Notes: generated from the sequence alone by a model not told the origin. Shown: positions 1-7,308, counted from the first letter of the stretch. The stretch is DNA of 10,330 nt from an uncultured Desulfovibrio sp. (GCA_900547595.1 URHE01000066.1:1-10330); one strand, 5' to 3'. Translations and numbers: made by a program.

Positions 1-20
1 CGTCTGCTCTCGCAGCCGCC

Positions 21-54
21 AGAGCGTTACGCAATTTCATTGCGAAAACGCTCT
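21..54 (-). terminator. Long stem-loop over the stop codon of the HD-domain gene; possible terminator or dispersed repeat
   Basis: The outer arms AGAGCGTT (21-28) and AACGCTCT (47-54) are exact complements. Inside them CGCAAT (30-35) and ATTGCG (39-44) pair around a TTC loop, with one unpaired base on one side and two on the other. The hairpin includes part of the TAG stop (53-55) of the minus-strand gene. No run of T follows it on either strand, so a standard intrinsic terminator is not proven. It is more AT-rich than its surroundings and could also be a copy of a dispersed palindromic repeat. Confidence 0.45.
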
Positions 55-1402
55 AGTCCGCGGCGGCATTGCCTGCGTACTGGCGCACAAAGGCCAGGGC
101 GGAGTCGCGATCCGTCACTTCGCCCGCGATCTGGGCCTGGAGCAGGGCATCGCGGATGACGCCCACCAGCGGGCCGGGCGACAGCCGCGTCTCTTCCATG
201 ATCTCATTGCCGTTGAGCAGGGGCTCCAGCATCTGTTCCGGCGTTTCGGCGCGGCCGAGATACTTCATATTGTGGTTGAATGACGTGAAGCTGTCCTCGC
301 GGGCCTGAAGGTCGGCGCGCGCCATGGCGATAAGGCGCGGTGTTTCGCCCACGGCCTTGAAGCGGCGGATGCCCCGGTCGGTCATCATGAAGTGGAAGCG
401 CATGTGATGGTTGACCAGATGGCAGATGAGGTCCGCGTCCTCCTGGGCGAAATGGAGGCGGCGCAGGATCTTGCGCGTCACCTTGGCGCCCACGCGGTGG
501 TGCTGGTAGTAGGTCCAGCGGCCGTCGAAATACTCGGCCGTGAAGAGCTTGCCCACATCGTGGAAGAGCATGGCCATGGTGCCGAGCCAGTCGTAGTGGA
601 AGCCTTCCTCGGGATAATGCTCCATGCATTTGAGGGTGTGCTCGAAAACATTGCCCTCGCATTCGCCCTTGTCGTTCTGCTGGGGCACGCAGACCAGGGC
701 CGCCACTTCGGGGATGAGCCCCTGGAGGATATGGGCCTCGTACAGCAGGCGCACGAAGCGGAACATGGATTCCGCGGCCACCTTGCGCCATTCCTCCATG
801 ATGTCGCGCGCGGGCACATAGTCATTGACGCGCACCGAGGCGCGGACAATGGCCATCCAGGTGTTGGGCTCGATGGGCGCATCGAAGTTGGCCGCGAAGC
901 GCAGCGCGCGCACGGCCAGCAGATAGTCGTGGCGCAGGGTTTCGTCCGGCAGGCCCACCAGGCGGATGTCGCCGCCCTTGAGGTCCTCGAAGCCCTCGTA
1001 CTGGTCGCCTGTGGGCGTGGGGCTGCCGAAGCCCGTGAGGCGCAACTGGAGGCGTTCGCGCGGGCTCATCTGCGCGGCCATGGTCGGCGTGACGCGCAGG
1101 AGCGAAAGCTCGGGATGGCCCGCGTCCGCCGATTCCAGCGGATAGAAGCGGAAGAGGACGCCGTCCTCCTCCATTTCGGCCATGGCGCGCTTGCCGTCTT
1201 CCAGGTTCACCCGGGGGAAGAGCTTGAGCAGGGTCTCGCCGGTGGCCTCGCAGGCGATGTCCACGGCGGGCGCATCGGCCTGTCCCGGCCTGCGGGCGGA
1301 GAGCAGGCGCTCCTGAAGCGGGGCGTTGATCACATGGGCGTCATACCCGTTGCGGAGCAGGGTCTTGCAGATGGAAACGGCATCCTTGAGCGCCTGATGC
1401 AT
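53..1402 (-). CDS. HD-domain protein of the CCA-adding enzyme/poly(A) polymerase family, with degenerate nucleotidyltransferase motif
   Basis: This 449-residue protein resembles class II tRNA nucleotidyltransferases, which add CCA to tRNA, but the N-terminal catalytic part looks decayed. Where the family has a DxD metal-binding pair, this protein reads A46-V47-D48, within AVDIACEA before the LFP stretch, and I see no GGxVRD nucleotide loop upstream. The RNA-binding-like segment is recognisable at about 160-190 (LLAVRALRFAANFD then IEPNTWMAI). The C-terminal HD phosphohydrolase domain looks intact: H255, the H281-D282 pair in LFHDVGK, H301/H302, H332/H333 and D364. The ATG at 1402 is chosen because AAGGAG lies six bases upstream; an in-frame ATG 16 codons earlier lacks such a site. 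The gene has its own predicted promoter and follows the dsr terminator. It may be a metal-dependent phosphohydrolase rather than a CCA enzyme; the substrate is unknown. Confidence 0.8.
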   Translation of the reverse strand: MHQALKDAVSICKTLLRNGYDAHVINAPLQERLLSARRPGQADAPAVDIACEATGETLLKLFPRVNLEDGKRAMAEMEEDGVLFRFYPLESADAGHPELSLLRVTPTMAAQMSPRERLQLRLTGFGSPTPTGDQYEGFEDLKGGDIRLVGLPDETLRHDYLLAVRALRFAANFDAPIEPNTWMAIVRASVRVNDYVPARDIMEEWRKVAAESMFRFVRLLYEAHILQGLIPEVAALVCVPQQNDKGECEGNVFEHTLKCMEHYPEEGFHYDWLGTMAMLFHDVGKLFTAEYFDGRWTYYQHHRVGAKVTRKILRRLHFAQEDADLICHLVNHHMRFHFMMTDRGIRRFKAVGETPRLIAMARADLQAREDSFTSFNHNMKYLGRAETPEQMLEPLLNGNEIMEETRLSPGPLVGVIRDALLQAQIAGEVTDRDSALAFVRQYAGNAAAD

Positions 1403-1453
1403 GGGAAACTCCTTGGAGCGGGAAACGGGCGGCGGCAGGTCGCGCCGCAACGC

Positions 1454-1475
1454 ATACTGCCCCCAGTATCGGGGG
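1454..1475 (-). promoter_or_regulatory. Overlapping palindromes on the -10 of the HD-gene promoter; candidate operator
   Basis: Two palindromes overlap here. One is C5-GATACT-G5 (1460-1475, minus-strand reading), centred on the -10. The other is ATACTG-GGGG-CAGTAT (1454-1469), a perfect inverted repeat that would reach the transcription start. The second has the form TACT-G5-C-AGTA, close to the RcnR consensus I remember as TACT-G6-N-AGTA, one G shorter. CsoR/RcnR-family repressors sense metals, formaldehyde or persulfides. The family assignment is inference. Confidence 0.5.
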
Positions 1476-1493
1476 AGCCGCCGAGGAAGTCAA
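1465..1493 (-). promoter_or_regulatory. Predicted sigma70-type promoter of the HD-domain gene
   Basis: On the minus strand the -35 TTGACT (1488-1493) is separated by 17 bases from GATACT (1465-1470), which matches TATAAT at four of six positions. Transcription would begin near 1458, giving a leader of roughly 55 bases before the ATG at 1402. The promoter lies just downstream of the dsr terminator, consistent with a separate unit. Its spacing matches the predicted dsr promoter base for base. Confidence 0.6.
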
Positions 1494-1536
1494 GCATGCC
1501 GCGCCATTGCGCTTTCTTTTTGCAGTCGCCGGAATG

Positions 1537-1565
1537 AAAAAAGGGAGCCCCGTCCGGGGCTCCCT
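1537..1565 (-). terminator. Intrinsic terminator of the dsr operon
   Basis: Read on the minus strand, ten-base arms AGGGAGCCCC and GGGGCTCCCT pair perfectly around a four-base loop, and a run of six T follows (1542-1537, partly shared with the stem base). The hairpin starts 22 bases after the dsrP stop. This is a textbook Rho-independent terminator and separates the dsr operon from the HD-domain gene. Confidence 0.92.
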
Positions 1566-1587
1566 GATGCACTGACGCGCAGCGCGG

Positions 1588-2754
1588 CTAGTCGCTGAAG
1601 TGTCCGGCTTCCTTCTTGACGCCCAGGGCGATCTTCCAGAGCAGGGAGAGCACCAGCGCGCCCACGGCATAGACGCCCAGCGCCACGGCGATCTCCTTGA
1701 GCGTGGGCATGTAGGGCGTGAAGGCCTCGAACATGTTGGGCGTGAAACCGCCGATGAGCAGGCCCAGGCCCTTGTCGATCCAGCTTGCCGCCACCAGCAT
1801 GAGCAGGGCCAGCGGCAGGAGGCGGCTCGTGCGCAGCTGCGGCGGAATGAGGATGGCCAGCGAGCCGAAGGCCATGATGACCGCGGCCCACATCCAGTAG
1901 CTCACCCATGCGAGATGCCCGCCATGCCCGGAGAAGAGGAACATGATGGGTTCCATGTGGCCGGGGATGTTGCTGTAGAAGGCCGTGAACAGTTCCAGCA
2001 GGTAGAAGAAGACGTTGATGCACATGGCATAGACGATGATGGTCGCCAGCGTCCTGATGGCTTCCCTGCCGGGGTCGAAGCCGGTGAGCCGGCGCACCAC
2101 GAAGAGCAGGAGCAGCAGGATGGCGGGACCGGAGCAGAACGCCGAGGAGAGGAAGCGCGCCGCCATGATGGCCGTGAGCCAGTAGTGGCGGCCGGGGATG
2201 CCGGCATACAGGAAGGCCGTGACCGTGTGGATGGAGAAGGCCCAGAGGATGGAGAGATAGATGAGCGGCTTGACCCATTTGGGCGGCTCGGTGTCGCGCA
2301 GCTCGGCCTCCAGCGTGACCCAGCCGATGACAATGTTCAGGCCGAGATAGCCGCAGAGGACGATCATGTCATAGAACATGACCGAGTTGGGCGTGGGGTA
2401 GAGCATGACATTGAGCATGCGCTGCGGCTGGCCCAGATCCACCACGATGAACAGCGCGCACATGATGACGGCGGCCACGGCCATGAACTCGCCGAAGATG
2501 ATCATGCGCTTGAACTTTTTGTAGTGGTGGAAATAGGCGGGCAGCACGAGCATGACCGCCGAGGCCGCCACGCCGACAAAGTAGGTGAACTGCGAGATGT
2601 AGAGGCCCCACGAGACATCGCGGTTCATGCCCGTGATGCCGAGGCCGTTGAAGAGCTGGTCAAGATAGACGAGCCCGCAGAGCGCGATGAGGCCGCAGAG
2701 GAAGAGCAGCCACACATAGTAGCACCTTGGGCCGGTGAGGAGTTTTTCGAGCAT
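1588..2754 (-). CDS. dsrP: DsrP, NrfD-family integral membrane subunit of the DsrMKJOP complex
   Basis: DsrP is the polytopic membrane subunit proposed to exchange electrons between the menaquinone pool and the periplasmic subunits DsrO and DsrJ. The 388-residue protein is almost entirely hydrophobic helices, consistent with about ten membrane spans as in the NrfD family. Recognisable features are WGLYISQFTYFVGVAAS at about 49-65, the FHHYKKFK loop (75-82), and VVDLGQPQR (104-112), whose acidic residue lies in the region linked to quinone or proton handling in this family. The C-terminus (KKEAGHFSD) is short and polar. The ATG at 2754 follows dsrO by 11 bases and is preceded by GGGAGAAAGG. 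It is the last operon gene before the terminator. Length is within the family's usual range and I see no damage. Confidence 0.93.
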   Translation of the reverse strand: MLEKLLTGPRCYYVWLLFLCGLIALCGLVYLDQLFNGLGITGMNRDVSWGLYISQFTYFVGVAASAVMLVLPAYFHHYKKFKRMIIFGEFMAVAAVIMCALFIVVDLGQPQRMLNVMLYPTPNSVMFYDMIVLCGYLGLNIVIGWVTLEAELRDTEPPKWVKPLIYLSILWAFSIHTVTAFLYAGIPGRHYWLTAIMAARFLSSAFCSGPAILLLLLFVVRRLTGFDPGREAIRTLATIIVYAMCINVFFYLLELFTAFYSNIPGHMEPIMFLFSGHGGHLAWVSYWMWAAVIMAFGSLAILIPPQLRTSRLLPLALLMLVAASWIDKGLGLLIGGFTPNMFEAFTPYMPTLKEIAVALGVYAVGALVLSLLWKIALGVKKEAGHFSD

Positions 2755-2765
2755 GGCCTTTCTCC

Positions 2766-3548
2766 CTAGATGAGGTAGTAGACGCCGGGCTGGGTGCCGA
2801 GGCTCGGCTTGCGGCGGATGCTGTAATTGGCGGCCAGGGCCTTGCGCACCGTGGAGTTCGGGTCTTCCAGATCGCCGAAGAGGAGCCGCCCGTCGGAGGC
2901 TTCCACACAGGCCGGGAGCTTGCCTTCATTGAGCCGTTCCACGCAGAAGTTGCACTTCTCCACCACGCCGATCATGCGCGTGGGAAAGGCGGGATTGGGC
3001 ACCGGGTCGGCAAGGTGGAGGCGCGGGTCAATGAAGTTGAAGGAGCGCGCGCCGTAGGGACAGCCGGCCATGCAGAAGCGGCAGCCGATGCAGCGGTGGT
3101 AGTCCATGGCCACGATGCCGTCTTCCATCTTGTAGGTGGCCTGCGTGGGGCAGACGCGCACGCAGGGGGGATTGGTGCAGTGGTTGCACAGCAGCATATA
3201 GGGCTTGGCGCGCACCGCCGCGTTGAGATGGTTGTTCATGTCGTCGGGGAAAACATGGTCAAAGGTATCCGTCCATATCCACTTGACGTTGCGGTCGCCG
3301 GGGATGTCCGGAATGTTGTGCGCCTTGTTGCAGGCCGCGATGAGCGGCGCGTAATCGGCCTCGCTCGTGAAGCGGCGCGTGTCGATGACCATGGCCCAGC
3401 GTTTGGCCGAGAGCATCCCCTCGCGCTTGATGTATTTGCCGGGGGCCACCTGGGCCTGGGCCTCGCCCGCAAGCGCCGTCATCCCGCCGGCAAGGGCAAA
3501 GGCCGAAAGCCCCGCCACCTTGAGGAACTTTCTTCTGCTCGTTTTCAT
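2766..3548 (-). CDS. dsrO: DsrO, Tat-exported periplasmic iron-sulfur subunit of the DsrMKJOP complex
   Basis: DsrO is a ferredoxin-like periplasmic protein thought to pass electrons between DsrJ and DsrP. The 260-residue product begins with a twin-arginine signal (SRRKFLK at 4-10, a hydrophobic stretch, then AQA near residue 32), so it should be exported folded. Cysteines fall in groups: C121, C124, C129, C133; C153, C156, C159, C163; and C199, C202, C214, with isolated C73. That makes twelve, enough for three [4Fe-4S] clusters. Where NrfC/HybA-type relatives have a first CxxC after the MVID segment, this protein reads DTRRFTSEADY, so only C73 remains there. The start at 3548 is set by the Tat signal, by GGAGGG upstream, and by a 4-base ATGA overlap with the end of dsrJ, which suggests translational coupling. 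Confidence 0.93.
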   Translation of the reverse strand: MKTSRRKFLKVAGLSAFALAGGMTALAGEAQAQVAPGKYIKREGMLSAKRWAMVIDTRRFTSEADYAPLIAACNKAHNIPDIPGDRNVKWIWTDTFDHVFPDDMNNHLNAAVRAKPYMLLCNHCTNPPCVRVCPTQATYKMEDGIVAMDYHRCIGCRFCMAGCPYGARSFNFIDPRLHLADPVPNPAFPTRMIGVVEKCNFCVERLNEGKLPACVEASDGRLLFGDLEDPNSTVRKALAANYSIRRKPSLGTQPGVYYLI

Positions 3549-3931
3549 CGCTTGCCCTCCGTGGGAATGATGTGGCAAGTCCAGCAGTAGGGATAGACGC
3601 TGTTGGCCACATGGCACTTTTCGCAGAATTCCGTGTAGTTGGAATGGCACTTCAGACAGGTGTTCTGCAGGCTGATGACCCATTTCCTGCCGTCCAGCGC
3701 CGAGACATAGACGCGGTTTTCCTCGCGCAGGGCCTGGTCGCGCCATTCGTCGAGCAGGCGCATGTGCTGGGCGCGCATGAACTCCGTATCCTCGATGCAG
3801 GTCTTTTCGCCGGCGGGCAGCACCACGCCGGTTTTCTGATATGTCTGGCCGATCCAGCTCGTCCAGAAGGGCGAACTGAAGATCGCCACAAAGATGACGA
3901 TGCCAATGATCACGGCTTTGGCGTTATACAT
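3545..3931 (-). CDS. dsrJ: DsrJ, triheme cytochrome c subunit of the DsrMKJOP complex
   Basis: DsrJ is a small periplasmic multiheme cytochrome of the Dsr membrane complex. The 128 residues start with an uncleaved-looking signal anchor (about 6-20, hydrophobic), followed by a soluble domain. Three CxxCH heme sites lie close together at the C-terminus: C92-H96, C103-H107 and C116-H120. C45 (in GEKTCIED) is the only cysteine outside these motifs; in studied DsrJ proteins a cysteine at about this position is the distal ligand of an unusual His/Cys heme. The ATG at 3931 abuts the dsrK stop with no spacer, and the GGGGGAGGG in the last dsrK codons can serve as ribosome binding site. It overlaps dsrO by four bases. 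Length and layout are normal for the family. Confidence 0.95.
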   Translation of the reverse strand: MYNAKAVIIGIVIFVAIFSSPFWTSWIGQTYQKTGVVLPAGEKTCIEDTEFMRAQHMRLLDEWRDQALREENRVYVSALDGRKWVISLQNTCLKCHSNYTEFCEKCHVANSVYPYCWTCHIIPTEGKR

Positions 3932-5593
3932 CTATCGGCCCTCCCCCTGGCTGGCGGCGTTCCCGTCCGCCGGAGTTTCCGGATCGTCCAGGGCCTCCTC
4001 GGGCAGGTCTTCCTGGCGCAGGTTCATGGTGCGCTTGGCTTCGCCCTTCATCACCAGGGCGTTGCCCACAAGCTCGTGCAGACCGCTCACGGTGCAGCCC
4101 GGGGCCCAGTAGTCGGCAAGCGGCGGCAGGGTGGCGCGGTCGATGGCGCAGACACAGGCCATGTGGTTGACGCCGTACTTCTGCTGCACATAGCGCAGGG
4201 CGTTGCCGCGCGGCATGCCGGAACGCATGCGCAGTTCCATGATCTCCTCGGTGTTCAGGCCGGAACCCGCGCCGCAGCAGAAGGTCTGCTCGCGGATGGT
4301 GTTCTCCGGCATTTCCACGAAATTGTCGCAGACATGCCTGAGCACATAGCGCGGCTCGTCCAGCAGGCCCATGCCGCGCGCCGGGTTGCAGGAGTCATGC
4401 CAGGTTGTCACGAGGTTGGCGTTCCTGCGCGGGTCGAGCTTGAGCTTGTTGTGGTGGATGAGGTCGGCCGTGAACTCGGCGATGTGCACCATCTTGGTGG
4501 AACGGGCCATGTCGAACACCGTGCCCGTGATGGGCGAGACCGGCACCTCCATATTGGCGGGGGCGGGGCCGTTGTAGGTGTCCATGTACTGGTTGATGAC
4601 GCGCCACATATGGCCGCACTCGCCGCCGAGGAGCCACTTGACGTTGAGGCGCTCCGCCTCGGCGTACATCTTGGCGTTGAGCTTCTTGGCCATGTTGAAG
4701 GAGACGAAGGAGCCGAAGTTGCCGCCTTCCGAGGCGTAGGTGGAGAAGGTGTAGTCGAGGTCCAGCTCGTGGAAGAGGAGCAGGTAGCCCATGAAGGTGT
4801 AGATGCCCGGCTCCGCGAAAACGTCGCCCGAAGGCGTGATGAAGAGTATCTCCGCGTTCTTCTTGTTGAAGGGCGTCTTGGGCCGGATGCCGGTGACGGT
4901 CTCGCAGTCGTCGGCGAGCATCTCCACGATCTCCACATAGGAGTGCGGCTGGATGCCCAGGTGGTTGCCCGTGAAGCTGCAGTTTTTCACCGGGTCCATG
5001 ATCCAGTGCAGGCCCAGGCCCACCTCATGCAGCAGCTCGCGCACGATCATGGTGATCTCCGCCGTGTCGATGCCGTAGGGGCAGAAGAGCGAGCAGCGGC
5101 GGCACTCCGTACACTGGTAGGCGTAGTAGAAGAGCTCCTTGACCACGCTCTTGTCCCAGCCGCGCGCGCCCACGCGCTTGCCGAGGAGCTTGCCGAGCAT
5201 GGTGTAGTCGCGGCGGTAGAGGGAGCGGAGCAGCTCCGCCCGCAGCACGGGCATGTTCTTGGGGTCGTTGGTGCCGAGGAAGAAGTGGCACTTGTCCGCG
5301 CAGGCGCCGCAGCGCACGCAGATGTCCATGAAGAGCTTGAGCGAGCGGTGTTTTTCGAGCCTGTCGGCAAAGGCGTCGCAGAGGATCTTTTCCCAGTCGT
5401 CGGGCAGGTTCCAGTCCTCGGCCATGGGGTCCCACTCATGCGGGTGCGGCATGTGCAGAAGCTCCATGGTCTCCATCTTGGCCGGATAGCAATAGCTGCC
5501 GGGGATGAAGTCCGGCTTGGTGTCGAACCAGTCCTTGTCCGGAAAGGCCGGGCGGCTGGCGACGAGCATTTGCGGCGTGGGGAGTTTTGCCAT
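3932..5593 (-). CDS. dsrK: DsrK, HdrD-like cytoplasmic iron-sulfur subunit of the DsrMKJOP complex
   Basis: DsrK is the presumed catalytic subunit, related to heterodisulfide reductase HdrD and thought to reduce the DsrC trisulfide formed by sulfite reductase. The 553-residue protein has no signal peptide. Two ferredoxin-type [4Fe-4S] motifs sit at C92, C95, C98, C102 and at C161, C164, C167, C171. A CCG-type region follows: C326 in GGECGHMW, then C402, C439-C440-G441 and C480-V-C482, which together could hold a noncubane [4Fe-4S] cluster. The last pair is CxC, whereas the generic CCG consensus has CxxC. The tail from about 520 is acidic and poorly conserved-looking. A perfect AAGGAGG seven bases before the ATG at 5593 fixes the start. 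It follows dsrM after 12 bases and abuts dsrJ. Confidence 0.95.
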   Translation of the reverse strand: MAKLPTPQMLVASRPAFPDKDWFDTKPDFIPGSYCYPAKMETMELLHMPHPHEWDPMAEDWNLPDDWEKILCDAFADRLEKHRSLKLFMDICVRCGACADKCHFFLGTNDPKNMPVLRAELLRSLYRRDYTMLGKLLGKRVGARGWDKSVVKELFYYAYQCTECRRCSLFCPYGIDTAEITMIVRELLHEVGLGLHWIMDPVKNCSFTGNHLGIQPHSYVEIVEMLADDCETVTGIRPKTPFNKKNAEILFITPSGDVFAEPGIYTFMGYLLLFHELDLDYTFSTYASEGGNFGSFVSFNMAKKLNAKMYAEAERLNVKWLLGGECGHMWRVINQYMDTYNGPAPANMEVPVSPITGTVFDMARSTKMVHIAEFTADLIHHNKLKLDPRRNANLVTTWHDSCNPARGMGLLDEPRYVLRHVCDNFVEMPENTIREQTFCCGAGSGLNTEEIMELRMRSGMPRGNALRYVQQKYGVNHMACVCAIDRATLPPLADYWAPGCTVSGLHELVGNALVMKGEAKRTMNLRQEDLPEEALDDPETPADGNAASQGEGR

Positions 5594-5605
5594 CGTGATG
5601 CCTCC

Positions 5606-6625
5606 TTACTCGGCGGCCTTTTCGGGTTGCTTGTCCAGGGGAAGCCCGGCCTCGGCCATGGCGTCGCGGTAGGTATCCTCGTACTCGGCGTAGGTGAAGT
5701 ACTGCTTGGGCGGATTCCAGGGATTGATGTGCCGGACGCGCCGCGAATCGGTGGCCATGTTGCGCGTGGGGCTGAAGAAAACGCCGGGCATGTGCGCGAG
5801 CTTGGAGAAGGGGAAGCAGATGAGCAGGACGCACACCAGCGTCAGGTGGACGAAGAACAGCTCGTTGATGCCCGCGGCGGACACCGGCGCGAAGTGCGTC
5901 AGGCCCATGAGGTATATCTTGACCTGCGAGATCTCGGTCTTGTCAAAGTAGCGCAGGCACAGGCCGCTGCTGACGATGCCGAGCAGGAGCCAGAGCGGGA
6001 AATAGTCGTTGAGCAGCGAGATGTAGCGCAGGCGGTGGTTGAAGAGCCGCCGCGCCAGCAGGAAGAGCAGGGCGCAGAGCGCGAGGCCCCCGGTCCAGTA
6101 GAAGCGCGGCGAACCCACCTGCATGATGCCGTCGATGGTCTCCACCCAGGTGATGGGCAGCGGCACCGGCTCCATGAAAAAGCGGAAGTGGCGGATGAAG
6201 ATGACCAGGATGGAATAGTGGAACACGAGCGCGAACGCCCAGAGCCACTTGGAGGAATAGTAGATGAGGCGCGGCCCCTGGTTGACGGGGTCGTTTTCCA
6301 CTATCTCCGCGCTCGTGTTGCGGAAGAGCGAGCGGAAGAGGAAAACCTCGGTGAACATGCGCTTGACCACGCCCCAGGTGGTGCTGGGGCAGTCGATCTT
6401 GGCCTGTTTGATGAAGTCGAGCGACTGTTCCTGCCCGCCCGTGGTGGGGATGCAGAAAGGCACCGGGGATTTCGCCCAGTACGCCATGCGCCAGATCATG
6501 CCGCCGATAAAGACGAGCACCGCCGCATACGGCAGCGCCACGCCGAAGAGCGGCGCGAGCCCCACGCTCGCTCCGATCCAGGCGATGGCCGCGATGAGCA
6601 GCACGAGGACCAACGATGCAAACAT
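5606..6625 (-). CDS. dsrM: DsrM, NarI-like cytochrome b membrane subunit of the DsrMKJOP complex
   Basis: DsrM is a diheme cytochrome b resembling NarI and HdrE; it is proposed to oxidise menaquinol and feed electrons to DsrK. The 339-residue protein has two N-terminal hydrophobic segments (about 1-20 and 30-48), a polar region (50-125), then further helices around 127-146, 178-192, 208-224 and 255-272. Histidines H136, H146, H260 and H278 lie in or beside helices and are candidate heme b ligands. The C-terminal 60 residues are polar and presumably cytoplasmic, facing DsrK. It begins three bases after the upstream RsbRD_N-like gene, with GAGG ahead of the ATG. Alone the sequence could be any NarI-like protein; the downstream dsrKJOP makes the call secure. 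Confidence 0.94.
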   Translation of the reverse strand: MFASLVLVLLIAAIAWIGASVGLAPLFGVALPYAAVLVFIGGMIWRMAYWAKSPVPFCIPTTGGQEQSLDFIKQAKIDCPSTTWGVVKRMFTEVFLFRSLFRNTSAEIVENDPVNQGPRLIYYSSKWLWAFALVFHYSILVIFIRHFRFFMEPVPLPITWVETIDGIMQVGSPRFYWTGGLALCALLFLLARRLFNHRLRYISLLNDYFPLWLLLGIVSSGLCLRYFDKTEISQVKIYLMGLTHFAPVSAAGINELFFVHLTLVCVLLICFPFSKLAHMPGVFFSPTRNMATDSRRVRHINPWNPPKQYFTYAEYEDTYRDAMAEAGLPLDKQPEKAAE

Positions 6626-6628
6626 TCC

Positions 6629-7231
6629 CTACCTCGCTTGGCTGGGGTTCAGATCAGGATCGCCCGGCGGGGGATCCATTGGGGCCGTTGGGGGGCAGGA
6701 CGCGGGGGCGGGGTCGGCCTCCGGCCCGTTTTCGAGGCGCTGCGCCCAGCGCGCGAGCTGGGCATGCTGGTTCTTGATCTCTTTGATGCGCGACTCGGCC
6801 ACGGTCTCGCGCGCTTCGGCATAGATGTCGAACGCGAGCAGCGCCAGCGTGTCGAGGCGCGATTCCGCTTCAAGGTAGTCCTCCAGGCGCCCCTTGAGGC
6901 GCATTTCGGGCATGACCTTTTCGCGGAGGATGGGCTTCATGAGATAAAAGACGGCGAGGCTCTGGCTGGGGGCGAATTTCTGCACCGCGCGCAGCTTGAC
7001 GAAACGCTCGAGCGAGGCCCGCACCGTGGCGGCCTGCACGTCCTCTCCGGCCACGGCGTCAAAGAGGACGGTGGCGGCCTCGCGCGTCATGTGCGCCACG
7101 GGATTGGTGAAGGGATCGCGCCGGGTGCGGAGAAAGCCCGTGGTTTCCAGGGGGTAGGTGGCAAAGACCGCCTCCACCCAGGAATTGACCACTTCTTCCT
7201 TGTGCGCGCGCAGAATTTTCAGTGATCTCAT
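6629..7231 (-). CDS. RsbRD_N-domain-like protein, first gene of the dsr operon
   Basis: This 200-residue soluble protein resembles the N-terminal domain of RsbR/RsbRD stressosome proteins, a helical sensory module, here standing alone without a STAS domain. Supporting segments are the start (LRAHKEEVVNSWVEAVFATYP, about 7-27), DPFTNPVAHMTRE (39-51), and a helical stretch around 68-165 with a possible coiled coil near 145-165. The last 30 residues are rich in proline, aspartate and alanine and look disordered. The ATG at 7231 is chosen from the family-like start; the Shine-Dalgarno sequence is weak. The open frame extends far upstream, but that part is low-complexity GC-rich translation and is not credible. 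Lying three bases from dsrM and behind the predicted promoter, it probably tunes or assists the complex. I recall similar genes beside dsrM in other Desulfovibrio, but could not check. Confidence 0.72.
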   Translation of the reverse strand: MRSLKILRAHKEEVVNSWVEAVFATYPLETTGFLRTRRDPFTNPVAHMTREAATVLFDAVAGEDVQAATVRASLERFVKLRAVQKFAPSQSLAVFYLMKPILREKVMPEMRLKGRLEDYLEAESRLDTLALLAFDIYAEARETVAESRIKEIKNQHAQLARWAQRLENGPEADPAPASCPPTAPMDPPPGDPDLNPSQAR

Positions 7232-7308
7232 GCCCGGCCCGGGGTTGCGCGCGCGAGGATGCGCCCCGGCGCGCCCGCCGGAACGTCCCTGCCCGCGTGA
7301 ACATGGAT

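Noticed and set aside
392..2769. Long plus-strand open frames opposite the HD-domain gene and dsrP.
   Set aside because: Composition is His/Val/Glu/Arg-rich with no motif; both are antisense shadows, and the strong dsr terminator lies between them on the minus strand.
3572..7225. A very long open frame on the plus strand opposite dsrJ, dsrK and dsrM (about 1200 codons).
   Set aside because: It is the mirror of strongly biased high-GC codons in the real genes. The translation is rich in His, Val, Ala, Glu and Arg repeats with no domain pattern, while the minus strand carries five recognisable proteins.
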